Shown piece by piece: positions 45,256 to 53,660 of a DNA stretch of 64,000 nt. The first letter of the stretch is position 1. Each line of letters opens with the position of its first letter. The position numbers and the translations under genes are program-made. Origin of the DNA: Paracraurococcus lichenis (lineage in GTDB: Bacteria; Pseudomonadota; Alphaproteobacteria; Acetobacterales; Acetobacteraceae); assembly GCF_030657435.1 (NCBI RefSeq), contig NZ_JAUTWS010000022.1, positions 1 through 64,000 of the forward strand, written 5' to 3'. A model generated the notes under the pieces. The model saw only the letters and a program-made list of their open reading frames with translations. It made no database searches and had not been told where the DNA came from.

Positions 45256-46047
45256 TCACGGGTCCGGCTGGCCGCCGATCGTCCGGGAGATCTCGGCTGC
45301 GGCGCGCCGCAGCGCCGAGAGCGGCTCTGTCAGGTCGGCCGGCCGGTTGCGGATCGCGAGATAGGGCAGGGTGAGCGCCGCGACCGCCTGTCCCGCATGG
45401 TCCAGCACGGGGGCGCTCATGTCGGTGAGGCCGACGACGAACTCGCTCGGCGCCATGTCGTAGCCGGCCGCGGCGATGCGCCCGAGCCGCGCCGCGACCT
45501 CCTCCGGCGCCGTGCCGGCCTCGCGGGCGAGCAGCGCCGCGAATTCGCCGCGCCGCCTCTCGCCCTGGAAGGCGGCGAGGACGCGCGCCGAGACATAGCC
45601 CAGGGAGAAGGGGAAGACCGCGCCGAGCCTGACCACCCAGCCCATCGGCGCGCCGGCCTCGGCCTGCGCCACGATGATGAAATGCTCGCCATGCGCCATG
45701 CCGAGATGGCAGCTCTGGCCGAGCGAGGCGGCCAGCGCATCCATCACCGGCAGCGCCGCCTGCTGCAGCCGCCGCGCCGGCGGGTGCTGGGTGGCGAGCT
45801 GGAAGAGCCGCAGGCTCAGCCCGTACTCGCCGCTGCGGGCATCGCGGCCGACATAGCCGCGGCGCTCCAGCACCGCGAGCATGCGAAATATCTCGCCGAC
45901 CGAACGGCCGATCTGCCGGGCGAGCTGGCTCTGGGTCAGGCCGGCCGGGGCCGCGGCCAGGGCCTCCAGCAGGTCGAGCCCCTTCTCGAGGGCCGGCGCC
46001 CCCGGACGGGGGGCGGCCGGCACGAGGTCATTGACTTCCGCGTCCAT
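45256..46047 (-). CDS. IclR-family transcriptional regulator
   Basis: Regulator of 263 residues. The N-terminal winged helix covers about 18-80 (GLDLLEALAAAPAGLTQSQL, ARQIGRSVGEIFRMLAVLER, GYVGRDARSGEYGL), and the effector domain about 90-255 (LGQSCHLGMAHGEHFIIVAQ, GAVFPFSLGYVSARVLAA, DMSAPVLDHAGQAVAALTLP). It is divergent from the PhyH dioxygenase gene with 91 bases between them. A palindrome just before its start suggests autoregulation and control of the divergent PhyH-MFS-amidase set. Effector unknown. Confidence 0.92.
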   Translation of the reverse strand: MDAEVNDLVPAAPRPGAPALEKGLDLLEALAAAPAGLTQSQLARQIGRSVGEIFRMLAVLERRGYVGRDARSGEYGLSLRLFQLATQHPPARRLQQAALPVMDALAASLGQSCHLGMAHGEHFIIVAQAEAGAPMGWVVRLGAVFPFSLGYVSARVLAAFQGERRRGEFAALLAREAGTAPEEVAARLGRIAAAGYDMAPSEFVVGLTDMSAPVLDHAGQAVAALTLPYLAIRNRPADLTEPLSALRRAAAEISRTIGGQPDP

Positions 46048-46051
46048 CGGC

Positions 46052-46065
46052 TTTCACATCTGAAA
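46052..46065. promoter_or_regulatory. Palindrome in IclR/PhyH intergenic region
   Basis: TTTCACATCTGAAA is symmetric at 12 of 14 positions (TTTCA-S-AT-S-TGAAA). It lies four bases upstream of the iclR-type start and 74 bases before the PhyH start. This is a good candidate operator for the IclR-type protein. A related GATGAAAATCG occurs at 46079-46089. Confidence 0.5.
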
Positions 46066-46138
46066 ACGCCACGACATAGATGAAAATCGTCCTGGCCAAC
46101 AGGATCCCGGATCGGGTCCCAACCACGAGGAAACTTCC

Positions 46139-46966
46139 ATGGGCAAGCTCTCCCCGGATGCGGTCGCCTTCTACAAGGAGCAGGGCTACTACGCACCGGT
46201 GCCGGTTCTTTCCGCTGCCGAGGCCGGCGAACTCCGCCGCCAACTCGAGGCGCACGAGGCGCAGCACGGCCGGCTGCAGGGACCGCTGCGGCACAAGAGC
46301 CACCTGCTCTTCACCTGGCTCGACGGCTTGATCCGCCACCCCGCCATCCTCGATGCGGTCGAGGGCATCATCGGCCCGAACATCCTGGCCTGGGGCTCCT
46401 CCTTTTTCACCAAGGAGGCGCACGACCCGGGCTTCGTCTCCTGGCACCAGGATTCCACCTACTGGGGGCTCGACCCCGCCGACATCGTCACTGCCTGGGT
46501 GGCGATTTCCGAGAGCACGGCCGAGAACGGCGCCATGCGCGTCATCCCCGGCACGCACAAGCTCGACCAGATCCGCCACCGCGACACCTTCGCCGCGGGC
46601 AACCTGCTCTCCCGCGGCCAGGAGATCGAGGTCGAGGTGGACCAGTCCCAGGCCAGGATGCTGGAACTGCGGCCGGGCGAGATGTCGCTGCACCATGTCC
46701 GGCTGATCCACGGCTCCGACCCCAATCCCTCGGGCAAGCGCCGCATCGGCTTCGCCATCCGCTACCTGCCGACCTATGTGCGCCAGGTCGTCGGCATGCA
46801 CGACAGCGCGACGCTGGTGCGCGGCGTGGACGAGTTCCGCAACTTCCTGCCGGAACAGCGCCCGGATGCCGACTTCTCTCCGGCGGCGCGGGAATTCCAT
46901 GCCCGGATCACCGGCGACCACCAGCAGATCCTGATGCGCGACACCGGGCGCACCGCCGCCGCCTGA
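46139..46966 (+). CDS. Phytanoyl-CoA dioxygenase (PhyH) family protein
   Basis: Fe(II)/2-oxoglutarate-dependent dioxygenase of 275 residues. The metal triad is visible as His103 and Asp105 in SWHQDSTYWGL and His191 in VRLIHGSDPN; Arg201 or Arg202 in GKRRIGFAIRY is the likely 2-oxoglutarate ligand. The N terminus LSPDAVAFYKEQGYYAPVPV is typical of bacterial PhyH proteins. The start has ACGAGGAAACTTCC upstream. It is the first of three same-strand genes with an MFS carrier and an acetamidase-type hydrolase, so it may hydroxylate an imported organic acid or amide. Confidence 0.92.
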   Translation: MGKLSPDAVAFYKEQGYYAPVPVLSAAEAGELRRQLEAHEAQHGRLQGPLRHKSHLLFTWLDGLIRHPAILDAVEGIIGPNILAWGSSFFTKEAHDPGFVSWHQDSTYWGLDPADIVTAWVAISESTAENGAMRVIPGTHKLDQIRHRDTFAAGNLLSRGQEIEVEVDQSQARMLELRPGEMSLHHVRLIHGSDPNPSGKRRIGFAIRYLPTYVRQVVGMHDSATLVRGVDEFRNFLPEQRPDADFSPAAREFHARITGDHQQILMRDTGRTAAA

Positions 46967-47062
46967 GCCTCCCGCGCGGGCCGCGCCGGCCCGCATCGCC
47001 TGCCCTGCCCGCAACGCGACCGCCGGCCGGCCCCATGCCGGCCGCGACGGGAGGACTCATCC

Positions 47063-48340
47063 ATGTACGCCAGGCTTCGCTGGTTCATCATCGCGCTGCT
47101 CTTCCTCGGCGGCGCCATCAGCTATCTCGACCGCGCCGCGCTCTCCATCGCCGCGCCGCTGGTCGCCCGGGACCTCGGGCTCGATCCCGCCCGGCTCGGC
47201 ATCGTCTTCAGCAGCTTCTTCTTCGGCTATGCGCTGTTCTGCTTCGTCGGCGGCTGGGCCGCCGACCGGATCGGGCCGAAGAACGTCTTCACCCTGGCGA
47301 TGACGGTCTGGTCCGTGTTCTGCGGCCTGACCGCGGCGGCGACGGGCCTCGTCTCGCTGCTGCTGATCCGCGTCGTCTTCGGGATGGGCGAGGGCCCCTT
47401 CTCCTCCACCGCGAACAAGCTGGTCAGCAACTGGTTCCCGCGCGAGGAACAGGCGAGCGCGGTCGGCATGGCGAATGCCGGCCAGCCGCTCGGCGCCGCG
47501 CTGGCCGGCCCGGTGGTGGGCTTCATCGCCGTCTCCTTCGGCTGGCGGATCTCCTTCGTCGTCATCGCCGCCGTCGGGCTGCTCTGGGTCGTGGCCTGGA
47601 TGCTGCTCGCCACCGACCGGCCGGACCAGCACCGCTGGCTCGACATGGCCGCGCGGGCGCGGGCGGTGCAGGAGCGGACGCGGCGCGCCGCCGCGCCGGC
47701 CCTGCCGCTCGGCACCTATCTCCGGCGCCCGGCGATCCTGGCGACCGGCTTCGCCTTCTTCGGCTATGCCTATATCCTCTACTTCTTCCTCTCCTGGTTC
47801 CCCACCTACCTCACCATGTCGCAGGGCCTGTCGGTGCAGCGCATGGGCGCGGTGAACGCCATCCCCTGGCTGGTGGGCTTCGTCGGCCTCGCCTCCAGCG
47901 GCTTCGTCTGCGACGCCATCTTCCGCCGCCGCGGCGACGCGCTCTTCGCCCGCAAGCTCGTGCTGGTGGGCAGCCTGCTGGTCGCGGCGGTCTGCGTGGC
48001 GCTGGCCGGGATCGTGCGGGGCGTGGTGCCGGTCGTCGCGCTGATGGCGGTCTCGGTCTTCTTCATGTACCTGACCGCGAGCACCTACTGGGCGATCATC
48101 CTCGACACCGTGCCGGAGGCGCGGGTCGGCGGCGTGTCCGGCTTCGTGCACCTGATCGCCAATCTCGCGGGCATCGTGGCGCCCTCGGTCACCGGCTTCC
48201 TGGTGGAGTGGTCGGGCAGCTTCGGCAGCGCCTTCGTCGTGACGGGCGGCATCGCCGTCGCCGGCGCCCTGGCGGTCGCCGTCTTCGTGCGGGAACCGGC
48301 GCCGGCCGCGGGCGCTGCGATGGCCCGGGCGCCGGTCTGA
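47063..48340 (+). CDS. MFS transporter, anion:cation symporter type
   Basis: Twelve-helix major facilitator of 425 residues. It resembles the ACS family (glucarate, galactonate, phthalate transporters): ISYLDRAALSIAAPLVARDL, FFGYALFCFVGGWAADRIGP, RVVFGMGEGPFSSTANKLVS and NWFPREEQASAVGMANAGQP are characteristic. The start has a GGGAGGA eight bases upstream. It lies between the PhyH and acetamidase genes, with gaps of about 95 bases on each side, and probably imports their substrate, most likely an organic anion. Confidence 0.9.
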   Translation: MYARLRWFIIALLFLGGAISYLDRAALSIAAPLVARDLGLDPARLGIVFSSFFFGYALFCFVGGWAADRIGPKNVFTLAMTVWSVFCGLTAAATGLVSLLLIRVVFGMGEGPFSSTANKLVSNWFPREEQASAVGMANAGQPLGAALAGPVVGFIAVSFGWRISFVVIAAVGLLWVVAWMLLATDRPDQHRWLDMAARARAVQERTRRAAAPALPLGTYLRRPAILATGFAFFGYAYILYFFLSWFPTYLTMSQGLSVQRMGAVNAIPWLVGFVGLASSGFVCDAIFRRRGDALFARKLVLVGSLLVAAVCVALAGIVRGVVPVVALMAVSVFFMYLTASTYWAIILDTVPEARVGGVSGFVHLIANLAGIVAPSVTGFLVEWSGSFGSAFVVTGGIAVAGALAVAVFVREPAPAAGAAMARAPV

Positions 48341-48433
48341 CCGGCGGCCTCCGTGCCGGTTGGCCCCATCCTTGCAACGCTGCCCCGCGCGCGGCCCCGT
48401 GGCGGGGCGGCGGCACGAAGGGGGGGCAGCAGG

Positions 48434-49864
48434 ATGTGCCAGGGGGATGATCCGACCTGCAGCGAGTTCGAGCGGCACCGGCTCGACTTCCGGACCGGCA
48501 TGGCGAAGGAGCGGCGGGCCTTCCTGAAATCGGGCTTCGCCGCCTCGGGTGGGGCGGCGGCACTGGCGACCACGGGCATCTCGCTGGTCTCGCCGGCGCT
48601 GGCGCAGGTCTCGGCAGCCCGCGCTCCGGGCGAGCCCAGGATGCACGTCCTGCCGGCCAATGCCGAGACGGTGCACTGGGGCTATTTCAGCCGGACGCTG
48701 CAGCCGCGCGTCGAGGTGGAATCGGGCGACTACGTCACCATCGAGACCCTGACCCACCACGCCAACGACGACGCGGACCGGATGGTCAAGGGCGACCCGG
48801 GGGCGGAGAGCGTCTTCCTCTGGACCCGGGAGAAGAAGGGCGTCATGCGCCGCGGCGCCGGGCCGGGCGATGGCGGCGGCCTCGGCGTGCATATCTGCAC
48901 CGGCCCGGTGGCGGTGCGCGGCGCCGAGCCGGGCGACGTGCTGGAGGTGCGCATCCTCGACGTGATGCCGCGGCCCTGCGCCAATCCGGAGTACAAGGGC
49001 CTCGCCTTCGGCAGCAATGCCGCGGCGAACTGGGGCTTCCACTACAAGGACCTGCTGACCGGCGACAAGCCGCGCGAGGTGGTGACGATCTACGAGGTGG
49101 ATGCCCGCGGCGACCGCAATTGGGCCCGGGCGGTCTACAACTTCAAATGGGTGCCGGTGACCGACCCGACGGGCAAGGTGCACCCGACCATCGACTATCC
49201 CGGCCTGCCGGTGGACCACACGAAGACGCAGCGCAACCACGGCGTGCTGAAGAACATCCGCGTGCCGATCCGGCCGCATTTCGGCACCATGGGCCTGGCG
49301 CCGAAGGAGGCCGACTTCGTCAACTCCATCCCGCCGAGCTATACCGGCGGGAACATCGACAACTGGCGCATCGGCAAGGGCGCGACGATGTACTACCCCG
49401 TCGCGGTGCCGGGCGCGCTGCTCTCGGTCGGCGACCCGCATGCGAGCCAGGGCGATTCCGAGCTCTGCGGCACGGCCATCGAGTGCTCGCTGACCGGCAC
49501 CTTCCAGCTCATCCTGCACAAGCGCGCGGACCTCGGGGGCACGCCGCTCGAGTCGCTCGATTTCCCGATGATCGAGACGGCCGAGGACTGGGTGATGTCC
49601 GGCTTCAGCTATCCCAACTACCTCGCGGATCTCGGCCCCGACGCGCAGAACGAGATCTTCGCCAAGTCCTCCATCGACCTCGCGATGCGCGACGCCTTCC
49701 GCAAGATGCGCGGCTTCCTGATGCACGCGAAGGGTCTGACGGAGGACGAGGCGATCTCGCTGATGTCGATCGCGGTGGATTTCGGCATCACCCAGGTGGT
49801 CGACGGCAATTGGGGCGTGCACGCCATCATCAAGAAGAACATCTTCGCGGGCGCTGCGTCCTGA
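48434..49864 (+). CDS. Acetamidase/formamidase family protein, Tat-exported
   Basis: A 476-residue hydrolase of the acetamidase/formamidase (FmdA/AmdA) family. A twin-arginine signal follows Met23: ERRAFLKSGFAASGGAAALA with an ALAQ cleavage site, so it acts in the periplasm. Family features include the N-terminal VHWGYFSRTLQPRVEVESGD, ETLTHHANDD, GGLGVHICTGPVAVRGAEPG, the metal-binding DPHASQGDSELCGTAIEC and MSIAVDFGITQVVDGNWGVH. The ATG at 48434 is used; 48500 would also keep the Tat signal. The stop codon at 49862-49864 is the first triplet of the structured repeat, so its extreme 3' end may have been set by the repeat insertion. Confidence 0.88.
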   Translation: MCQGDDPTCSEFERHRLDFRTGMAKERRAFLKSGFAASGGAAALATTGISLVSPALAQVSAARAPGEPRMHVLPANAETVHWGYFSRTLQPRVEVESGDYVTIETLTHHANDDADRMVKGDPGAESVFLWTREKKGVMRRGAGPGDGGGLGVHICTGPVAVRGAEPGDVLEVRILDVMPRPCANPEYKGLAFGSNAAANWGFHYKDLLTGDKPREVVTIYEVDARGDRNWARAVYNFKWVPVTDPTGKVHPTIDYPGLPVDHTKTQRNHGVLKNIRVPIRPHFGTMGLAPKEADFVNSIPPSYTGGNIDNWRIGKGATMYYPVAVPGALLSVGDPHASQGDSELCGTAIECSLTGTFQLILHKRADLGGTPLESLDFPMIETAEDWVMSGFSYPNYLADLGPDAQNEIFAKSSIDLAMRDAFRKMRGFLMHAKGLTEDEAISLMSIAVDFGITQVVDGNWGVHAIIKKNIFAGAAS

Positions 49865-49966
49865 GCAAACCCATCGAGGTTTGCGCTGCAACAAGACCCT
49901 GAAGCAGCCTGTCCCTTCAAGGGGTTGGACCGCACGAAGTGTGGCCCAACCCGCGACGTCTGCATG
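49862..49966 (+). repeat. Structured dispersed repeat, copy C
   Basis: The copy begins at the amidase stop as TGAGCAAACC. Module 1 is GCAAACC (49865-49871) with GGTTTGC (49878-49884). Module 2 has an inner stem GGGTTGGACC (49922-49931) with GGCCCAACCC (49943-49952), one mismatch. The outer stem is degenerate, and the 3' end runs directly into a transposase relic, so the copy may be partly cut by that insertion. Confidence 0.7.
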
Positions 49967-49968
49967 GC

Positions 49969-50260
49969 GCGACCTGGGCGCACAACCGCCACCTGCCGGG
50001 TGATGAGGTCTGGCTGGTAGGCGAGCGGCGCTCGAGCGGCGAGCGCAAGGACTACCTGAGCAACCTGCCGCCGCGGACCTCGCTGCGGGCGCTGGCCACC
50101 GCGATCAAGGCGCGCCGGGTGTGCGAGCAGGGGCACCAGCAGCTCGAGCAGGAACTCGGCCTCGGCCATTTCGAGGGCCGGTCCTGGACTGGCCTGCACC
50201 GGCACGCGCTGATGACCTGCATGGCCTTCGCTGACCTGCAACACCATCGCCGAGCCTGCC
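49969..50260 (+). pseudogene. IS701-type transposase, C-terminal fragment
   Basis: The reading frame encodes ATWAHNRHLPGDEVWLVGER, then KDYLSNLPPRTSLRALATAI, RRVCEQGHQQLEQELGLGHF and EGRSWTGLHRHALMTC. This is the C-terminal end of an IS701/IS4-like DDE transposase, including the YREK-region glutamate block. The upstream catalytic part is missing, a conserved Trp is changed (RRVC for RWVC), and no terminal inverted repeats or target duplication are visible. It is a dead fragment lying between a structured repeat and a low-GC methyltransferase gene. Confidence 0.75.
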
Positions 50261-50377
50261 GGCCGTGCCGCGCGCCATCATGGTGCAACTCTTCGCTGAG
50301 CTTGTCCCACCAACCTGCTGTCCGCATTGCCGACGCAGGTTCCGACCGCCGCCAGATCGAATACTGCCCAGGTCGTG

Positions 50378-51130
50378 TCAGGGATTTCGAAATACGAATT
50401 GCCAGGCCCAAGGTAGCACGCCGAGGCGGCTATGAAGGGCGGCGAGGCCCCGGACGGCTTTAGGAATGGCCGAAACCGGATAATTGAAATTCTGCACCAA
50501 AACAATCTCGAAGCCAAGTTCCTCCGCAATCCGGCGCATATGATTTATGGTGACAATAAAGAAATGGGCCTTCTTGAAATCCCAGCCCGTTGGCGTCAGG
50601 CGCCAGTAAAGCGGCTGCAGCTTGGTCGGAACATAGCCAAACAAAGGTAGCCGGCTGTGCGATTCTATAGGGAAATAAGGATTCGGCAACTGTCCGACCA
50701 AGATGCCGCCCGGACGAAGAACGCGCTTGATTTCCTTCATGGTTGGAACCCGCCATTCCGGGCTCACATGCTCGAAGACATTGATGAAGGTCACGCAGTC
50801 GAACGACTGATCCTCGAAGGGCATGTCGTGGCCAAAGGACGGGAAGAGCTCAACACCTTGGTCTGAGACGGCATGCTCTGAAATATCGGGATCGATGGCT
50901 CGCCATGTCATGTCAGTCAGGACCGCGAACCGGTCGGTCAGGCCGCCAAGCTCGGCACCTACGTCCAGCGCCGCCTGCGCATTGGCTGGCTTATAAGTCT
51001 CAATCAGATCACAAATGGTATGTACAAGAGTAGTGTTCCGCGCCTCCCATTCTTCGGGCGACTGCAACAGACCGCGGCCCGCAAGGGCGTCTGTAGATTG
51101 CTGCGTACCTTTCATATCAATCGTGTTCAT
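50378..51130 (-). CDS. Class I SAM-dependent methyltransferase, low-GC, probably acquired
   Basis: A 250-residue methyltransferase with the SAM motif AALDVGAELGGLTDRFAVL, acidic motif II at AIDPDIS, and DQSFDCVTFINVFEHVSPEW followed by EIKRVLRPGGILVGQLPNPY, as in methyltransferase-11/UbiE-like enzymes. The substrate is unknown; the C-terminal half resembles enzymes of glycan or lipid decoration clusters. Base composition is visibly lower in GC than all neighbours (many ATT, AAA, TTC and AAT codons). With the transposase relic downstream and AT-richer DNA upstream, this points to horizontal acquisition. It appears intact. Confidence 0.87.
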   Translation of the reverse strand: MNTIDMKGTQQSTDALAGRGLLQSPEEWEARNTTLVHTICDLIETYKPANAQAALDVGAELGGLTDRFAVLTDMTWRAIDPDISEHAVSDQGVELFPSFGHDMPFEDQSFDCVTFINVFEHVSPEWRVPTMKEIKRVLRPGGILVGQLPNPYFPIESHSRLPLFGYVPTKLQPLYWRLTPTGWDFKKAHFFIVTINHMRRIAEELGFEIVLVQNFNYPVSAIPKAVRGLAALHSRLGVLPWAWQFVFRNP

Positions 51131-51575
51131 CGAGTCCTCTCATTGATTCCCGGCCCGAACGCGAGGTCACCCGGAACAGGTCATAGTCACCAGCCGGTTA
51201 TTATCAATAGTATGCAAACAACTGACGAGTCATGGGAGCGATCACTGCGAACGCAGACCGCGGCAGCGTCACCGTGAAAAATGCACGGCTGATAATCGTT
51301 AGCGGCATAAGCTCTGAATGCCTAGCGGTTGCCACCCGTCTCCGTTTGTCACTGCCGCTTCTCCTTAGAAATTTTGCGTGATCAATCGTCAGTGGTTTGG
51401 TTCTGCATGGGGTATTTGCGCATCACGATATGCAGCCCCGGCGGCAGCATCGCTGAGAGGACGGTGGATGGCCCATTCATCGGGGCATCGAACTCATTCT
51501 CGGCTTGCTTTCCGGGCGACGAATTCAAGTCAGGGCGAGTTCGTCAACGGGCTGCCATGGCCTTTGCGAGGGCAC
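51131..51575. other. AT-richer intergenic DNA, no gene recognised
   Basis: These 445 bases include the promoter side of the acquired methyltransferase (for example TTATTATCAATAGTATGC near 51199) and have the same lower GC content. Short frames exist on both strands, including a minus-strand one through NEFDAPMNGPSTVLSAMLPP, but none has a family I recognise or a convincing start. It is probably the remainder of the foreign segment, possibly a decayed gene. Confidence 0.5.
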
Positions 51576-51830
51576 TCAATCGCCCGGAGCATTCTCGCGG
51601 CACGCGCTCGGCGCCTGGATGCTCTCGCCGGGACTCGCGGCCACCGCCTCCCGCGCCAGCCGGATCGCCTCGGCCAGCACCGCCGCATCGCCGATATGAT
51701 TGGCCAGCAGCAGCACCAGCGCGGCGTCGAGTTGCCGCGACCTCGCCTCGTCCAGGTCGCGATGCGCCTCCATCAGCGCGGCATAGAAGCCGTCGGGATC
51801 GGCGAGGCGGGGCTCGGTGGCGAGGCTCAT
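51576..51830 (-). CDS. DUF2783 domain protein
   Basis: A small protein of 84 residues. Residues 1-66 (MSLATEPRLADPDGFYAALM, HRDLDEARSRQLDAALVLLL, ANHIGDAAVLAEAIRLAREA) match DUF2783, a family that commonly lies directly after FAD monooxygenases of the MhpA type in Acetobacteraceae and relatives. The last ~19 residues (from SPGESIQAPSACRENAPGD) are read from a diverged copy of the GCATTCTCGCG repeat and are probably not original. The start overlaps the monooxygenase stop (ATGA), so the two are coupled. The function is unknown; a small partner of the oxygenase is likely. Confidence 0.82.
   Translation of the reverse strand: MSLATEPRLADPDGFYAALMEAHRDLDEARSRQLDAALVLLLANHIGDAAVLAEAIRLAREAVAASPGESIQAPSACRENAPGD
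51586..51624. repeat. Module 3 repeat, diverged copy
   Basis: GGAGCATTCTCGCG followed by GCACG and CTCGGCGC matches the left arm and loop at 43099-43126. The right arm has decayed to a form of GGATGCTC, so only a weak hairpin remains. It lies within the 3' end of the DUF2783 gene and supplies its last codons. Confidence 0.5.
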
Positions 51831-53461
51831 GCGGTCTTCCCCATGGCGCGGTCGCGGGCGGCGGCGATGGCGGCGGGATCGGGTGCGGCGAACCGCGCCG
51901 CCACATGCTGGTCCGGCCGCAGCAGCACCGCCTGCCCGGGCGAGAGGCCCCAGCGGCGGGCGACGAGGCCGGCATGGTCCTGCAGCGCGCCGGTCGTCTC
52001 CGTCTCCCCCACCACCACCCGCGCCATGCCCGCGGGCGGCACGGGCGGCGGCGCGCCCTGCCCGGCGAGCGCCAGCAGGGTGAAGCCATCGCCCACTCCC
52101 GGGCTACCGAGATGCCGCAGCAGCCAGTCCGGCCGGCCGCGGTCGAGCACCGGCGCGTCGACCGCCGGGGCGCCCGGCGGCAGCGGGCTCTCCTCCCCGC
52201 CCGGGGTGTTCAGCGGGCTGCCGCGCAGCACCGCGGGGCGCGACAGCCGCCCGGAATTGACCAGCGGCCGCGCCAGGGCGTGCCGCGCCGAGAGGGCGAG
52301 CACGGCATCCCGCCAGGCCCGCGCCGCCGCGTTCTTCGGGGTGATGAAGTCGGTGCTGCGCGTCGAGTTCAGGATGTTCTCGTCCGCGGCTGGGATGCGC
52401 TCGGCATCGTAGCTGTCGAGCAGCGCCTCCGGTCCCTCCCCCGCCAGCACCGCGGCGAGCTTCCAGGCCAGGTTGTCGGCATCCTGCACGCCGCCATTGC
52501 CGCCGCGCGCGCCGAAGGGGCTGACCTGGTGCGCGGCATCGCCCGCGAAGAGGATGCGCCCGTGCCGGAAACGCTCCAGCCGGCGGCAGCGGAAGGTGTA
52601 GACGCTGACCCAGTCGAGCTTGAAGGGCACCTCCGGCCCCAGCATCTGCGCGACGCGGGCGCGGACGCGCTCGGGGCGCTTCTCCTCCTCCGGGTCGGCG
52701 TCCCAGCCGAGCTGGAAGTCGATCCGCCAGACATCGTCGGGCTGCTTGTGCAGCAGCACGGATTGGCCGGGATGGAAGGGCGGGTCGAACCAGAAGCGCC
52801 GCTCCGCGGGGAAGGGCACCCGCATGACGATGTCGGCGATCAGGAAGCGGTCGCGGAAGACCTGGCCGAGGAAGGGCAGGCCGAGCTGCTCCCGCACCAG
52901 GCTGCGGGCGCCGTCGCAGGCGAGCAGCCATTGCGCGTGCAGACGATAGGGACCATCCGGCGTCTCGACCGAGAGCAGGGCGCCGTCCGCCCGGTTCTCC
53001 ACCGCCGCCACCCTGTTGCGCCAGCGCAGGTCGACAAGGCCCGTCGCGGCGCAGGCCGCGACCAGCCATTCCTCGGCGTAGTATTGCTGCAGGTTCACGA
53101 AGGCCGGGTATTCATGCCCCTGCTCGGGCAGCAGGTCGAAGGCATAGGCCTCCCGGTCCTGGACATAGACGCGGCCGGTGTTCCAGGTGATTCCCTTGGC
53201 GAGGAAGCGGTCGCCGAGGCCGAGCCGGCCATAGATCTCGAGCGTGCGCTTGGCGAAGCAGATGGCGCGGCTGCCGATGGAGACGGTGTCGTCCTCGTCC
53301 AGCAGGACGGAGGGCGTGCCGCGGCGGGCGAGGTCGAGGGCGAGGGTCAGCCCGACCAGGCCGCCGCCGGCGATGACGACGGACGCCTCCTCCGGCGCGG
53401 TGCGCCCGACCGCCGCCGGGCGGCGATAGGGGAAGCGCGGGTTGTCGTAGGTCCGCGGCAT
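51827..53461 (-). CDS. FAD-dependent aromatic monooxygenase (MhpA/PheA-like)
   Basis: Flavoprotein hydroxylase of 544 residues. The FAD-binding GxGxxG is in VVIAGGGLVGLTLALDLARRG, the second FAD motif in GRILFAGDAAHQVSPFGARG with GGNGGVQDADNLAWKL, and the DG motif in LLACDGARSLVREQLGL. These place it with 3-(3-hydroxyphenyl)propionate-type and related class A hydroxylases. The C-terminal thioredoxin-like domain typical of this class is present (about 420-544). The start may be 53461 or 53491; neither has a strong ribosome binding site. Substrate unknown; no ring-cleavage genes are nearby. Confidence 0.88.
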   Translation of the reverse strand: MPRTYDNPRFPYRRPAAVGRTAPEEASVVIAGGGLVGLTLALDLARRGTPSVLLDEDDTVSIGSRAICFAKRTLEIYGRLGLGDRFLAKGITWNTGRVYVQDREAYAFDLLPEQGHEYPAFVNLQQYYAEEWLVAACAATGLVDLRWRNRVAAVENRADGALLSVETPDGPYRLHAQWLLACDGARSLVREQLGLPFLGQVFRDRFLIADIVMRVPFPAERRFWFDPPFHPGQSVLLHKQPDDVWRIDFQLGWDADPEEEKRPERVRARVAQMLGPEVPFKLDWVSVYTFRCRRLERFRHGRILFAGDAAHQVSPFGARGGNGGVQDADNLAWKLAAVLAGEGPEALLDSYDAERIPAADENILNSTRSTDFITPKNAAARAWRDAVLALSARHALARPLVNSGRLSRPAVLRGSPLNTPGGEESPLPPGAPAVDAPVLDRGRPDWLLRHLGSPGVGDGFTLLALAGQGAPPPVPPAGMARVVVGETETTGALQDHAGLVARRWGLSPGQAVLLRPDQHVAARFAAPDPAAIAAARDRAMGKTA

Positions 53462-53660
53462 GGCGTCAGGCCCGCCCTGCCGTCGCGCCATGCGGGATGC
53501 CGGCCGAGCGCGGCATGATCGATTCCTCCTCCCCAGCCTCCTCCCGCCAGGCTCCGGCGGGTGCCGGGCAGTCTAACCCGGACGGGGCGGGTTGCGGCAT
53601 CCTGCACGGCGCCGCCCGAGATGGGGCGCGGCGCGGGGCGCACTGTCAGGTTGCGAAATG
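53462..53660. other. Intergenic upstream of monooxygenase
   Basis: This stretch, with the adjoining copy D repeat, makes the 343-base gap between the divergent monooxygenase and the duplicated-domain gene. Apart from the repeat I see only a possible alternative monooxygenase start at 53491; no promoter could be assigned with confidence. Confidence 0.4.
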
